The notes below the pieces were generated by a model. That model made no database searches, had not been told where the DNA came from, and saw nothing but the letters and a program-made list of their open reading frames with translations. A DNA stretch of 64,000 bases. Origin: Nostoc cf. commune SO-36. Lineage in GTDB: Bacteria; Cyanobacteriota; Cyanobacteriia; Cyanobacteriales; Nostocaceae. Below are positions 28,723 to 38,556 of the stretch, piece by piece. Numbering within the stretch: position 1 is the stretch's first letter; every line of letters starts with the position of its first letter. The stretch covers positions 1,990,501 to 2,054,500 of the forward strand of contig NZ_AP025732.1 of NCBI RefSeq assembly GCF_023734775.1, in the 5' to 3' direction. The translations under genes were made by a program, and so were the position numbers.

Positions 28723-28822
28723 CAGTGCTTCCCGCTATTATGCAATACAGCTTTTCTTATTGCCTCTCTCCTAACATAGCTTTTAGCTTTGAGGATGTAC
28801 CTCATAGCTGCCGGAAGTGCTG
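28723..28822. mobile_element. 100-bp MITE with TA target, copy 1
   Basis: A 100-bp element with partly matched inverted ends (CAGTGCTTCCCGC and GCCGGAAGTGCTG) flanked by TA on both sides (28721-28722 and 28823-28824). Removing the element and one TA restores the helicase frame exactly (KKAALAQLKQGHTQNPYLGNF). An almost identical copy lies at 44772-44871. TA targets suggest mobilisation by a Tc1/mariner or IS630-like transposase. Confidence 0.9.
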
Positions 28823-29958
28823 TAATTGTGCCAAGGCTGCTTTTTTGCGCCGAATTTGTTCGATCTCACCGACCGCCTCGAAAAACAAAAATCCGATGGC
28901 TGGTAACTGATAACTCCCTGCTGCCATATCGTCAGCTAAATCGTCCTTTAGCCTCACGCTGATGGTGCAACTGTCTTGGACTATTTTTTTAATAGTTCCC
29001 AATTTATTGCGGCTGCTGCGCCTGTTTTGCCCTGTGGGAGTAGTCTCGAACAGCTTAATCTCTTCGTTTTTTGCTAGTTTTACCCGTTCCCAGAAGTTTT
29101 CCACAGTCAAGGAATTTTCATCAGAACCGTCAATAGTAGCTGAGGTTACGTCAATCTCAAAAGTGATCCGTCTTCCGAAACCATTGTGGCTGAAAAAAGG
29201 CACACAAAATTGGCGTGTTTTAGCGATTTTTTCCTCAATCTGTAAAAATAGTTCCCAAATTCGCAGATGATCTTCTGTAGGCAGATGGTCGCCGCATATA
29301 GGCATAGCTGCCATCTGTGCCAATGCCGTTGGCGGAATATCGATATGATACCGATGATTAGGCAGTAGCCGTAAACGATAAGGTACAGCATAGCCATCAG
29401 CAGTTCCCTGTGAAAGTTCTAGCAACTTAGCAGATCGTACCTTTAAACCGTCCCTTCCATCTTGTTCTACAACTGCTCTAAATCCTAGTGTTTTTCCTAG
29501 CTTCTCAAGTCTTGCAGGTAATTGAAAATCATCCTGATCTGTTACTATGGTTAAATCCCAAATTTCTTCTCCAGGTCTTTGACCTGCACCCTTGCGACGT
29601 ACATAGAGTAGGCGAGGTTCTTAACCCAGCAAATCAAATATTAACTCGTTAGCACGCTCTCGTCCCTGCCAAAAGTCGGGATATGATTCAACGACTGCTT
29701 GACCTTCAATATTGCTGATTAAACTATTAATTGCCGAAGAACCTAAGAAGACATAGCCCCAATCTTCAGCTTGGGCGTTGTTCATGCACCGCTTGCCTTT
29801 GCCAACAAAGTTTTCCAAGTCTAGTATTCCCAAATGCTGGCAAGGAAAAACATCTTCAACCTTTGTTGCTTTGCTTATTTTGCGTAGTATTACCCACTAA
29901 CAATTCCAATCTTGAACAAAATACTGATAAAGTCAAAATAACTTTTCAGAAGCTAATA

Positions 29959-31512
29959 GTGGATGTAACTCAATTAGTCAAAGTTTCAATTATTCTCTTG
30001 GTGCTTGCTACAGGTGTAGCTCTGCTGTCACGGAGATTAGGAATCCCGTATGTTACGGGTTTAGTATTAGCAGGTTTACCCATCACTGAGCTATTGTCTC
30101 GGCCAATTGGTTTAAATCCAACCCTTGTTTTGAATCTTTTTTTGCCAATTCTCATCTTTGAAGCTGGTATTAATACAGATGTTAGCCGCCTACGCAGCAC
30201 CTTTAAACCAATTGCCCTATTAGCTGGGCCTGGAGCGGTGCTTTCCAGTGGTATTGTTGCTGTTCTGTTGAAATTTGGGCTGGGACTAAGTTGGATACCT
30301 GCCTTATTTGTCGGAGTAATTCTGGCAAACACTGATACTGTTTCCATGATTGCCGTCTTTAAGGATATACCCGTACCATCCCGGCTTTCCACCATTGTTG
30401 AAGGAGAAACTCTATTCAACGATGCAGCTGCCCTAGTTTCCTTCAACCTAATTTTGCAAGTATATTCAACAGGCTCAATCACATTTATAGAGGGAATCCA
30501 ACAACTGCTATTTATCTCTGTAGGAGGCTGCCTGGTGGGGTTAGTCTTGGGCTACTTGAGTATACCTGTCTTCGCCCGTTTAGATGATGCTCTTAGCAGT
30601 CTTTTATTGACAGTAGCAGTTGCATTAGGAACTTTTCAGGTTGGGCAATTTCTCGGTGTATCAGGTGCGGTGGCTGTAGTTGTCGCGGGATTAATCTTCG
30701 GGAATTTAGGGCTTTCTCGCAATACTTCTGCTTCTAGTCGCATCACATTGTTAAGTTTTTGGGAATATGCCAGTTTTACCGTCAACACCTTTATTTTTCT
30801 ATTGATTGGTGTAGAAATAAACTTGGTAACGCTGTGGAAAACTTTACCTGCAATTCTACTTGCAGTTTTGGCTTATCAAGTCGGACGAGTTCTTACAGTC
30901 TATCCTCTACTAGCAGGCGTTCGCTGGATTGACCGCCCAATTCCGCTACGCTGGCAACATTTACTGTTTTTAGGCAACATTAAAGGTTCACTCTCAATGG
31001 CTCTGGCGTTGAGCTTACCTACCACACTGCCAGGGCGAGAAGTTCTGATAGCTATAGTCTTTGGCTGTGTGCTGGTGTCGTTAGTGGGACAGGGTTTAAG
31101 TTTGCCTTGGGTGGTAAAACGCTTAAAATTATCTAAATTTTCAGAAGCTCAACAACAGGTTGAAGAATTGCAAGCCCAGTTGATGACGGGTAAAGCAGCA
31201 CAAGATGAATTAGATAGTCTGTTGAAATCAGGGGTGTTACCAAAAGCTGTTTATGAAGAGATGCGTTCAGCTTATCAGGTGCGAATTGCTGGTGCAGAAA
31301 AGACACTGCGGGAACTTTATAATCGTCGCCCTGATGAGGTGGAGGGTGGAAGTGGCAAGAGCAGTAAACTGGAAGCCATTCGTCGGCGTTTACTGTTGGC
31401 AGAAAAAGGAGCGCTCAATGAGGCAATGCGGAAGCGAATTCTCTCGGAAGAAATTGTGCGCGGGCGGATACAAAATCTTGATGAACAATTGTTGAAATTA
31501 GAAGATGATTAA
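29959..31512 (+). CDS. Cation/proton antiporter (CPA1/NhaP type)
   Basis: The product has about 12 membrane helices in the first 400 residues and a charged cytosolic tail of about 110 residues with coiled-coil character (EAQQQVEELQAQLMTGKAAQDELDSLL). Conserved CPA features include GIPYVTGLVLAGLP, the ion-binding ANTDTVSMIAVF and EGETLFNDAAALVSF, and GNIKGSLSMALALSLP. Such proteins exchange Na+ or K+ for H+. The reading frame is open upstream to 29731, but that part overlaps the opposite-strand helicase and has no family match. The GTG at 29959 (VDVTQLVKVSIILL) is the likeliest start. Confidence 0.88.
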   Translation: MDVTQLVKVSIILLVLATGVALLSRRLGIPYVTGLVLAGLPITELLSRPIGLNPTLVLNLFLPILIFEAGINTDVSRLRSTFKPIALLAGPGAVLSSGIVAVLLKFGLGLSWIPALFVGVILANTDTVSMIAVFKDIPVPSRLSTIVEGETLFNDAAALVSFNLILQVYSTGSITFIEGIQQLLFISVGGCLVGLVLGYLSIPVFARLDDALSSLLLTVAVALGTFQVGQFLGVSGAVAVVVAGLIFGNLGLSRNTSASSRITLLSFWEYASFTVNTFIFLLIGVEINLVTLWKTLPAILLAVLAYQVGRVLTVYPLLAGVRWIDRPIPLRWQHLLFLGNIKGSLSMALALSLPTTLPGREVLIAIVFGCVLVSLVGQGLSLPWVVKRLKLSKFSEAQQQVEELQAQLMTGKAAQDELDSLLKSGVLPKAVYEEMRSAYQVRIAGAEKTLRELYNRRPDEVEGGSGKSSKLEAIRRRLLLAEKGALNEAMRKRILSEEIVRGRIQNLDEQLLKLEDD

Positions 31513-31618
31513 ATATGGGGCATTGGGCATTGGGGATAGTCTGGCCTTTGTCGATGAACCTTTGAGCTTTGACTGATTAGAGTGCGACCACCAGAACAAA
31601 AGTGTGCTTTTTGTAACT

Positions 31619-32589
31619 ATGTACCGAAAAGAGGGGCAAAATCCAATCTCACCAGAGAACTTTGAATTTCCGTTTTCAGGCAAGTTATCATCAGATAATC
31701 GTTGGGTAGTTCTGGCATCTTTAATACCCTGGGCAGAATTTGAAGACAAATATTCTGACAAGTTCTCTATAGAAATGGGAGCGCCAGCAAAGCCATTTAG
31801 GATGGCATTAGGAGCATTAATAATTAAAGAAAAGCTAGGGATAAGTGACGGAGAAACAGTAGAACAAATTAAGGATAACCCTTATCTACAGTATTTTATA
31901 GGGATGTATTCTTATAACAATGAAACTCCATTTGATGCATCAATGTTAGTTCATTTTCGTGAAAGAATTAGTGTCGAGCTAGTCAATCAAGTGAATCAGC
32001 AAATGGTTTAACCCAACCACATATTCGTCCAATCGTCCGAGGTAAAGCGGGTAATGCAATAGAATTTGGGGCAAAATTGTCTGCTAGTTGCTTTGAGGGA
32101 TATGTATTTTTAGACCATATTAGTTGGGATAATTTTAATGAATCAGGAGACTTAAAATCGCAAGTAGAAGCATTTAAAAATTTCACAGGTTATTATCCTG
32201 AATCAGTTCATGTTGATAAAATTTATCGAACCAGAGACAACCGAGCTTAGTGTAAATAAAGAGGTATTTTAATGAGTGGTCCGCCCTTGGGAAGACCTCC
32301 AAAAAATATTAGTAAAGAAAAAAAGAAACAAGATTTAGAATCTGAGAGAATTCGTAATTGCATTGAAGGAAAATTTGGGCAAGCTAAAAGAAGATTTAGC
32401 CTCAATCGGGTGATGGCAAAACTGTCTCATACTTCTGAAACAGCAATCGCCATTACTTTTTTAGTGATGAATCTTTCTACTCACCTGTCACGGTTTTTTT
32501 GTGCTTTTTTATGTCTATTTTTCCAAAATAGAACTTTCTTACAGTCTAAAATAACTGAAAATTATACCTTTGCTGTTTCTAGACAATGA
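31619..32589 (+). pseudogene. IS5-like transposase, internally deleted
   Basis: The N-terminal part (31619-32011, MYRKEGQNPISPENFEFPFSGKL...DASMLVHFRERIS) is a DUF772-type start of an IS5-group transposase. It stops after VNQQMV. A second frame then gives HIRPIVRGKAGNAIEFGAKLSAS, VDKIYRTRDNRA, two in-frame stops (TAG, TAA) and the C-terminus SGPPLGRPPKNISKEKKKQ...CIEGKFGQAKRRFSLNRVMAKL. The central segment expected between the two parts, about 150 residues, is missing. The catalytic region is incomplete, so the copy is dead. I could not define its terminal repeats. Confidence 0.85.
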
Positions 32590-32797
32590 AAGCTTATATC
32601 TGAATCTTGCTTGAATAACTAGTAAACCCAAAAGAATTGCTTTTTCATACTTTTTCAGCAACCCCTACATAATGACTGTAAATAAGTAAATGGGCGTAAA
32701 TAAATATAATATGTTCCGTCATCGCGAACACTCGCAATGACATCTTAATATTTAATCATGCCTACCTACTTATTTTTATTCGATTACTTAGCTGATT

Positions 32798-33649
32798 ATG
32801 CTGAAAATTTTAGTGACGGGTGCTACTGGAAATGTCGGTCGAGAAGTTATTCGCTTACTACTATCCCAAGATTGTAATGTCTGTGCCGCAGTTAGAAATC
32901 CAAACAGCGCTAAACAGATATTAGGCAGCAATATTCAGAGCGTCCCGTTTGATTTTACCAAGCCCGACACTTTTGAGCGTGCTTTTCTTCAAGTCAACAA
33001 ACTTTTTTTAGTGCGTCCGCCTGCCCTGAATAACGTTCGCAAACAAATTGCCCCAGTCTTAAATGCTGCAAAACTTGCAGGCGTTGAGCATATCGTATTT
33101 CTTTCAATACTGGGAGCCGAACGCAACCCTTTTGTGCCGCACTCTAAAATTGAGCGCTATATCAACCAATTGGGCATTAAAGCTACCTTTTTACGGGCCA
33201 GCTTTTTTATGCAAAATCTTAATACCACACACAGAGAAGATATCAAGGCTCGTGGTGAATTGCTAATGCCTGCTGGTAATGGCAAAACAAGTTTTATTGA
33301 TGTGCGGGATATTGCTGCCGTTGCAGTTCGCACTTTAATTGAAGATGGGCATCAGGAAAAAGCATATCCCCTTACGGGTGCAGAAGCTTTAACCTATTAC
33401 GAAGTAGCAGACATCTTCACATCGGTTTTAGGTAAATCGATACGGTACAATCCCTCTTTACTAAAGTTTGTTCGACAAATGCGCTCATCTGGGTTGCCAA
33501 TGGATTTTGTTTTAATAATGATAGCAATCTACACTACCGCTCGTTTAGGACTAGCAGGCAACATTACATCTGATACACAGCAATTGCTTAATCGTTCACC
33601 GCTAACCATACGGCAGTATGTCGAAGATTATCGACAGTTCTGGTTATAA
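32798..33649 (+). CDS. NmrA-like NAD(P)-binding protein
   Basis: The 283-residue protein has a Rossmann start (ILVTGATGNVGREVIRLLL, the GxxGxxG fingerprint at residues 7-13), then AAVRNPNSAKQIL and VPFDFTKPDTFERAF. It lacks the YxxxK catalytic pair of classic short-chain dehydrogenases, which puts it in the atypical SDR/NmrA group. Members sense or reduce NAD(P)H-linked substrates; some act as quinone reductases, others as redox sensors. It stands alone after a broken transposase, and no partner indicates its substrate. Confidence 0.87.
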   Translation: MLKILVTGATGNVGREVIRLLLSQDCNVCAAVRNPNSAKQILGSNIQSVPFDFTKPDTFERAFLQVNKLFLVRPPALNNVRKQIAPVLNAAKLAGVEHIVFLSILGAERNPFVPHSKIERYINQLGIKATFLRASFFMQNLNTTHREDIKARGELLMPAGNGKTSFIDVRDIAAVAVRTLIEDGHQEKAYPLTGAEALTYYEVADIFTSVLGKSIRYNPSLLKFVRQMRSSGLPMDFVLIMIAIYTTARLGLAGNITSDTQQLLNRSPLTIRQYVEDYRQFWL

Positions 33650-34369
33650 TCAGTAACGCCAAAAAGATAGCAATACAAGCGCAATCAGCTTTTTTAGTAT
33701 ATGCGCTGCCGCATTTATAAAACTGGAACCATCTCAATCTCTAAAGACTATTATTTGGGAGAAAATATTTTTAATCTCTTTGGTTGTCGTGGCAACCAGG
33801 ATTATAGCTTACTCCCATTGACTATTTATCGAGTCTATATATTTATCTGAAAAAATTCATACGAACTTGATATTAAACTCATAATTGCTGTTAGTTTATT
33901 GAATCTATATATTTACCTAAGCAAATTTATACGAACTTGATATTAAATTCATGGTTGCTATTAAAGCAATACTAAAGTTTTACAGTAAAAATAACTATCT
34001 AGACATAAACTTTATAATATTTTTGCCAAAAATAATAGAAGCTTAAGAGTATAAAAAATTAGGAGCATCTGCTGGATAGTACATCTGTAATATAGCTAAA
34101 ATGCCAAATCTACAATGAACACAAGTGCTTGATGCAAAAGGTGTTCGTGTCTTTAGTGGCGTAAATTTATTTAAATCCATCAAAATGATAGAGTCTTTTT
34201 ATCTGCTAAAAACTACAGACAAACACAAGGTGAAAAAAATACCAATGCTTGATAAAAGCTTGATAAAAGCTTGTTTTTTACTTAGCTAAATAATTAGCTT
34301 GAGGCACGTAAGCCTGCAAAACTATTTTTGGATTCAGACTTAAAAAATTACTCTGTTTCACTCAATCTC
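33650..34369. other. AT-rich intergenic region with 70-bp direct repeat
   Basis: About 720 bp without a supported gene. Two adjacent copies of a 70-bp unit (33831-33900 and 33901-33970) share TCTATATATTTA and TACGAACTTGATATTAAA. AAGCTTGATA is also repeated near 34250. These may bind a regulator of the following DUF6875 gene, but no consensus can be drawn from two copies. Confidence 0.6.
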
Positions 34370-35056
34370 ATGCAATTATATACAACTCGTGAAATCGAAC
34401 AACTCCAGAGGCACGAAGACCTTCCTTACTTAATTGAAATTATGGAGTGGGTAAAAAATTTTTTAGGAAGACCTCATCCTAAGTTAGGAAGAACCGGCGC
34501 AGTTTGTCCTTTTGTACCTCTCTCTCTCAAATCAAATAGTATTCGTTTGGCAGTTATTCACACAAAACATTTGTATCCAGAACAATTAGAAGAGATTGTT
34601 AAAAGTTACCGAGATATCTTTTTGGAGATGGATGTTAAAGGGCAAGAATTAGCAATCAACAAAGCTTTTTTACTTATCTTTCCTGACATCCATATAGAAG
34701 ATGCTCCTAAACAAGTAGATAGTATTCAACAAAAACTTAAGCCTTTGTTTGTTGAGTCAGGATTGATGATAGGAGAATTTCATAAACGCAATGAAAGCCC
34801 TGGTCTGCACAACCCAAACTTTCGTCCACTTCGTAGCCCTATTCCCTTGTTGGCTATCCGGTTTATGGTTGAAGCTGACCTCCCCTTTCTTCAAAGTCCG
34901 GCTGATCTACACTTACGTATTCGTTATCTAGAAGCTTATTTAAAGCGTTTTGGCCAGAATTTTACAGATGAAACAAAGTTTACAAATGCTCATCAAGCGT
35001 TGTCCTTAGCGAAAGAACAACTTAAAAAAGAAAATTTGGTAAGTTATTGTATATAA
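34370..35056 (+). CDS. DUF6875-like protein
   Basis: About 228 residues from the ATG at 34370 (a TTG at 34328 is an alternative). Key features are RPHPKLGRTGAVCPFVPLSLK near the N-terminus, a central acidic segment (FPDIHIEDAPKQVDSI), GLMIGEFHKRNESPGLHNPNFRPLRSPIPLLAIRFMVEADLPFL, and a helical C-terminus. This matches the DUF6875 family, often found near biosynthetic or antibiotic-type genes and of unknown function. No such cluster is visible here, so the gene may be an isolated remnant of transfer. Confidence 0.7.
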   Translation: MQLYTTREIEQLQRHEDLPYLIEIMEWVKNFLGRPHPKLGRTGAVCPFVPLSLKSNSIRLAVIHTKHLYPEQLEEIVKSYRDIFLEMDVKGQELAINKAFLLIFPDIHIEDAPKQVDSIQQKLKPLFVESGLMIGEFHKRNESPGLHNPNFRPLRSPIPLLAIRFMVEADLPFLQSPADLHLRIRYLEAYLKRFGQNFTDETKFTNAHQALSLAKEQLKKENLVSYCI

Positions 35057-35383
35057 ATAAAATGTTTGAATTGGAGATTGGGCGCAAGCGATATTCACCC
35101 GTTGCTTTTCGCCTCTAAAAAAGGTGGTTAGAGAAAGTATCTATAAATCTTCTGGCAGGTAGATGCGATACAACTCTTTTAACTATGTTTCTTTCTCCAT
35201 TTCCTCTATTGGCGGCGCTGGTACATGCTTTTGCTGCCGCAAATCTGGGTTTCCAGACATGAGTACTACAAAACAATACTTATGATAGAGGGAGGAATCA
35301 GCCATAACTATATTTTAGATAGATGCACCCATACTCCTAATTTTTTAAGATAATCCCAAGGATAAATAATTAGGAATGTAATC
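35057..35383. other. Intergenic region before the small acidic protein
   Basis: No gene, hairpin or repeat that I can support is visible in these 327 bp. The stretch is AT-rich toward its 3' end, where the promoter of the small acidic protein probably lies. Confidence 0.5.
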
Positions 35384-35578
35384 ATGGCTGAACAACAAAA
35401 ATCTAATAATCAACAAACTGCGTCTACTGCTTCTCCTGACGGCGAAACCCCTATCGACGAAAGTATCCGTAAAACTGGTGATGCGGAAAAGAGTGATGCT
35501 AAATCCACTGCTACTCCAGAAGCACCAGAAAACGATGGTGTAGCAGGTAGCCCCAATCAAGGAACTGAGTCACGTTAA
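35384..35578 (+). CDS. Small acidic, disordered protein
   Basis: A 64-residue ORF with an ATG at 35384 and AGGA about 10 bases upstream. The product is rich in Ser, Thr, Glu, Asp and Gln with almost no hydrophobic residues (for example SPDGETPIDESIRKTGD) and is predicted to be fully disordered. Small hydrophilic proteins of this type are common in Nostocales and are sometimes stress-induced, but I recognise no family. A hairpin at 35786 lies 207 bp downstream. Confidence 0.6.
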   Translation: MAEQQKSNNQQTASTASPDGETPIDESIRKTGDAEKSDAKSTATPEAPENDGVAGSPNQGTESR

Positions 35579-35785
35579 TTAATTTGAACTTTTCCAAATT
35601 TCAACAGGTGGGGCCCATTTCTCCCTAAATTCAGCGCAGCGAGTTGGGGAGGAATCTTACTAATCTCGCTGGCGATTTGGGACTATTGGTTTCTCAACCG
35701 CATTAGTTTTCATGGGTTGTAGAGATGCTAGATTTCGCGTTTCTACAGGGTCTTAGTGAAAAATCAAATAATGATGATATTTAAC

Positions 35786-35811
35786 GGGACAGACCACTAT
35801 TGGTCTGTCCC
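35786..35811. terminator. Hairpin, possible terminator
   Basis: Perfect 11-bp arms GGGACAGACCA and TGGTCTGTCCC with a 4-base loop (CTAT), followed by ATTAATTTT on the plus strand. This resembles an intrinsic terminator for the small gene upstream. Confidence 0.55.
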
Positions 35812-35863
35812 ATTAATTTTGAGGGATAAGAGAATGAACCACATTCGCGTTAGCATCTCCCCT

Positions 35864-35901
35864 GGGCAGTCCCGATGAAACTTGTTTCATCGGGACTGCC
35901 C
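35864..35901. repeat. Perfect 18-bp inverted repeat
   Basis: Arms GGGCAGTCCCGATGAAAC and GTTTCATCGGGACTGCCC are perfectly complementary with a 2-base spacer. This near-cruciform is probably a dispersed palindromic repeat, not a terminator. Confidence 0.75.
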
Positions 35902-36013
35902 TCTGCCTTTTTAGATAAATTATCCCAAATTATTTGTATATTTGTAGGGACGTAAGGCTTGGCATAAGTGTCAACTTAACGTAAAAACCAGTCTAGAAAA
36001 AGCTTTTAGGATT

Positions 36014-36120
36014 GCCTCGTCAAGAGTCTCCGACTGGGAATGCCTATCGTTGAGGCTCCGCCTCAAGACTTGCGGCAGAGCCGCTATGATGAGCATTTCT
36101 AGCCAGAGGCTGGAAACGAG
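36014..36120. repeat. Multi-hairpin dispersed repeat, copy 2
   Basis: The same 107-bp series of hairpins as at 7744-7852, in reverse orientation, with differences mostly in loops or compensated on both arms (for example GCCAGAGGCTGG for AGCCAGAGGCT). Confidence 0.8.
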
Positions 36121-36334
36121 ATTTGAAAGGAGTTCTACCTTAAGTTGACACCAATGAAGGCTTGGCATCTACTACGATGGAGCCTTTGAGCGACGCAATG
36201 GAAGAGATGAGGTTATGGTATCTATTGAAAACAATTAATCACTGCTAATTAGTTTGCCGTTAAATACCTGCTAAGAATTTAGCAGAGTTATTTACAGATA
36301 ATCTTAATTTTGAAATGTTTTTTCTTTTTGCCTT

Positions 36335-38155
36335 ATGACTTTATTCAATTCATCTCCACTTGGCGGAAAACAAAATACACGTACAGTTGGACGGAGTTTC
36401 CAGCCAATATTTTTAATTATATTTACTCTACTGATGATGACTGGTATCAGTGTTCGTTTAGCGTATTTGCAAATTACTGAAGGAGCAAATCACCGAAAAC
36501 GAGCCGAGTCAAATCGAATTCGGATGATTCCTAAGCAACCAGAACGAGGCAATATTTTTGACCGTAATGGCAAACTTTTAGCCAGTACTCGCTATCCTCG
36601 CTCTGTATATTTGTGGCCAATGGCACATACCAAGCCAGGATGGTCAGTTGTAGGAGCGCGTCTATCTGAAATTCTCGACGTTCCTCAAGAAGAGATTGAA
36701 AAGAAACTAGAAGAGGCAGGTGCTAACTCTTCTTCACTCATACGAATTGCTCGTGACTTGAACGAAGCGCAAATTACAGCATTGAAGGAGTATCAAACCG
36801 AACTGAAAGATGTAGAAATTCATACAGAAGCCGTTCGTTACTATCCCCACGGTAAGGAACTAGCACATATATTAGGTTATACGCGAGAACTGACGGCCGA
36901 TCAGTTAAAAGAAAAGAAGCAGGAAGGCTACAGATTGGGTGATGTGATTGGTCAAATGGGAGCTGAAAAAGCTTATGAGAAAAGTCTGCGGGGCGAATGG
37001 GGCGGTCAGCAGGTAGAAGTGGATGGTGCAGGTCGGCCACTCCGGGTTTTGGGTGAGAAACAGGCAAAAGCTGGTAATGATTTGCACTTGAACGTAGACT
37101 TAAATATGCAAAAAACAGCAGAAAAAGCTTTAGGCGATCGCGATGGTGCGATCGTGGCACTTGACCCAAAGAATGGTGCTGTTTTAGCAATGGTATCTCA
37201 CCCCACCTTTGACCCAAATATTTTCTCGAAGCAGAAACTTACCCAAAAAGATTGGGAAACTGTCCAAGGTGCCGATCATCCCTTGGTTAATCGCGCCCTC
37301 AGTGCCTTTCCACCTGCTAGCACCTTCAAAATTGTCACCACCACAGCCGGGTTAGAATCAGGTAAATTTTCTCCCAGCACAGTTTTGCAAACCTACGGTT
37401 CTTTAAACTTTGGTGGCACGCGATTTGGTGAATGGAACCACGCCGGATTCGGCCCATTAGGTTTTGTCGGTGCATTACAGTGGAGTAGTGATACCTTCTT
37501 CTATCAAATTGGTCGCGGAGTCGGCGGCCCAACTTTAATTGAATGGACTCGTAAATATGGATTTGGTAAAAAAACTGGTTTTGAGTTTGCCAACGAAGAA
37601 GCAAAAGGTTTAGTGCCAGATGAAGCATGGAAGCAGAAAGCTTGGAAGATACCTTGGACTGTCGGCGACAGCATTAATATGTCAATTGGTCAAGGTGCTT
37701 TACAAACTACACCTTTGCAAGTCGCTGTTATGTTTGCTGTACCCGCTAATGGTGGCTACCTAGTCCAGCCGCATTTACTTAAAGACAACGAAGAAGCAAA
37801 AAGCTGGCGTGAATCTTTAAATATGAAGCCGACAACCATAAGTGTTCTCCGTCAGGGACTTCGGAAAGTAGTAGCTGAAGGTACGGGTAAGGCTTTGAAG
37901 CAGCCAACAGTTCCCCCTGTCGCTGGTAAGAGTGGTACTGCTGAAGCGTGGAAGGGGCGTGTTAAGCAAAATCACGCTTGGTTTGGAGCCTATGCACCTG
38001 CTGAACAGCCAGAAATTCTGATTGTGGCATTTGCTGAACATTCCGGCGGCGGTGGTGGTAGCATTGCTGCGCCGATGATCTTACAAATTATGGAGGAATA
38101 CTTTCAGCGCAAATATCCAGGTAAGTATCAGAAACCAGCGCCTAAGAGTCCATAA
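36335..38155 (+). CDS. mrdA: Penicillin-binding protein 2
   Basis: The 606-residue protein is a class B PBP that cross-links peptidoglycan during elongation. It has one N-terminal membrane helix (about 24-46), a dimerisation domain with the class B signature ERGNIFDRNGKLLA, and a C-terminal transpeptidase domain (about 265-590). Catalytic motifs are S329-T-F-K332 (PPASTFKIV), SSD (near residue 384) in place of the usual SxN, and K532-S-G-T. The PBP2 group usually acts with RodA and MreB; neither is in this window. A lone start at 36335 is supported by the basic N-terminus. Confidence 0.94.
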   Translation: MTLFNSSPLGGKQNTRTVGRSFQPIFLIIFTLLMMTGISVRLAYLQITEGANHRKRAESNRIRMIPKQPERGNIFDRNGKLLASTRYPRSVYLWPMAHTKPGWSVVGARLSEILDVPQEEIEKKLEEAGANSSSLIRIARDLNEAQITALKEYQTELKDVEIHTEAVRYYPHGKELAHILGYTRELTADQLKEKKQEGYRLGDVIGQMGAEKAYEKSLRGEWGGQQVEVDGAGRPLRVLGEKQAKAGNDLHLNVDLNMQKTAEKALGDRDGAIVALDPKNGAVLAMVSHPTFDPNIFSKQKLTQKDWETVQGADHPLVNRALSAFPPASTFKIVTTTAGLESGKFSPSTVLQTYGSLNFGGTRFGEWNHAGFGPLGFVGALQWSSDTFFYQIGRGVGGPTLIEWTRKYGFGKKTGFEFANEEAKGLVPDEAWKQKAWKIPWTVGDSINMSIGQGALQTTPLQVAVMFAVPANGGYLVQPHLLKDNEEAKSWRESLNMKPTTISVLRQGLRKVVAEGTGKALKQPTVPPVAGKSGTAEAWKGRVKQNHAWFGAYAPAEQPEILIVAFAEHSGGGGGSIAAPMILQIMEEYFQRKYPGKYQKPAPKSP

Positions 38156-38159
38156 AACG

Positions 38160-38516
38160 GTGAAGTGGGAACAGGCGCTTTGTGGTGGAACTCTATTAAA
38201 GCAATCAACCCTTAATAAAATGTGGACTCCTCATTTTCCCAATCAAGGGGATGATTGGGAAAAGTTGAGATATGTTGCAGGTTTAGGTTGGTGGGTATTT
38301 AATTATGGCGATCGCCGAGTAGTTGGTCATAATGGTTCGATACTAGGATTCGCAAGTAACATTACCCGCTTTATTGATGATAAAATTACCGTGATTTTAC
38401 TTTGCAATCTCGATAAAATTTCCCGACCAGATGCGATCGCTAAAAAAATTGCTGAATACTACTGTCCAGTTCTTAAGGAACTAATGCTTCAGCCTCCATT
38501 AAAGGAGAGTGAGTAA
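38160..38516 (+). pseudogene. C-terminal remnant of a class C beta-lactamase-like protein
   Basis: A 118-codon ORF opens at a GTG 4 bp after the PBP2 stop. It reads GGTLLKQSTLNKMWTPHF, then YVAGLGWWVFNYGDRRVVGHNGSILGFASNITRF, the end of a serine beta-lactamase-like hydrolase. HNG replaces the KTG box, as in many family members. The region with the catalytic SxxK and YxN motifs is missing, so it cannot be active. The abrupt junction suggests a deletion that fused the remnant close to PBP2. Confidence 0.75.
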
Positions 38517-38556
38517 AACCAATTATTTCTGAGCGAATTATTTTGACTACTGTCTC

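Larger units (their letters stand above)
25223..29833 (-). pseudogene. COG1112-type helicase, broken by a stop codon and a MITE
   Basis: One frame of about 1500 codons runs from near 29833 to 25223, interrupted by a TAA at 29621 (FDLLG*EPRLLYVRRKG) and by a 100-bp MITE at 28723-28822. The largest intact part holds superfamily 1 helicase motifs: GPPGTGKTT (Walker A), VVIIDEVSKC (Walker B), GDHRQLPPML, QYRMHP and TVDRFQGMERPVVIVSMVRNN...VAFSRA. The long insert between motifs I and II is coiled-coil rich. The N-terminal part (28825-29833) has no kinase signature. No good ATG is visible at the 5' end. With the downstream PLD gene it resembles Mokosh phage-defence modules. Confidence 0.82.
35579..36334. 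other. Intergenic region rich in hairpins
   Basis: About 750 bp with two strong inverted repeats (35786-35811 and 35864-35901) and a multi-hairpin dispersed repeat at 36014-36120. No gene is supported. The PBP2 promoter is probably in the AT-rich last 100 bp. Confidence 0.6.

Noticed and set aside
29731..29958. N-terminal extension of the antiporter
   Set aside because: The 76 upstream codons overlap the helicase N-terminus on the other strand and read as Cys/Pro-rich sequence with no transporter similarity.
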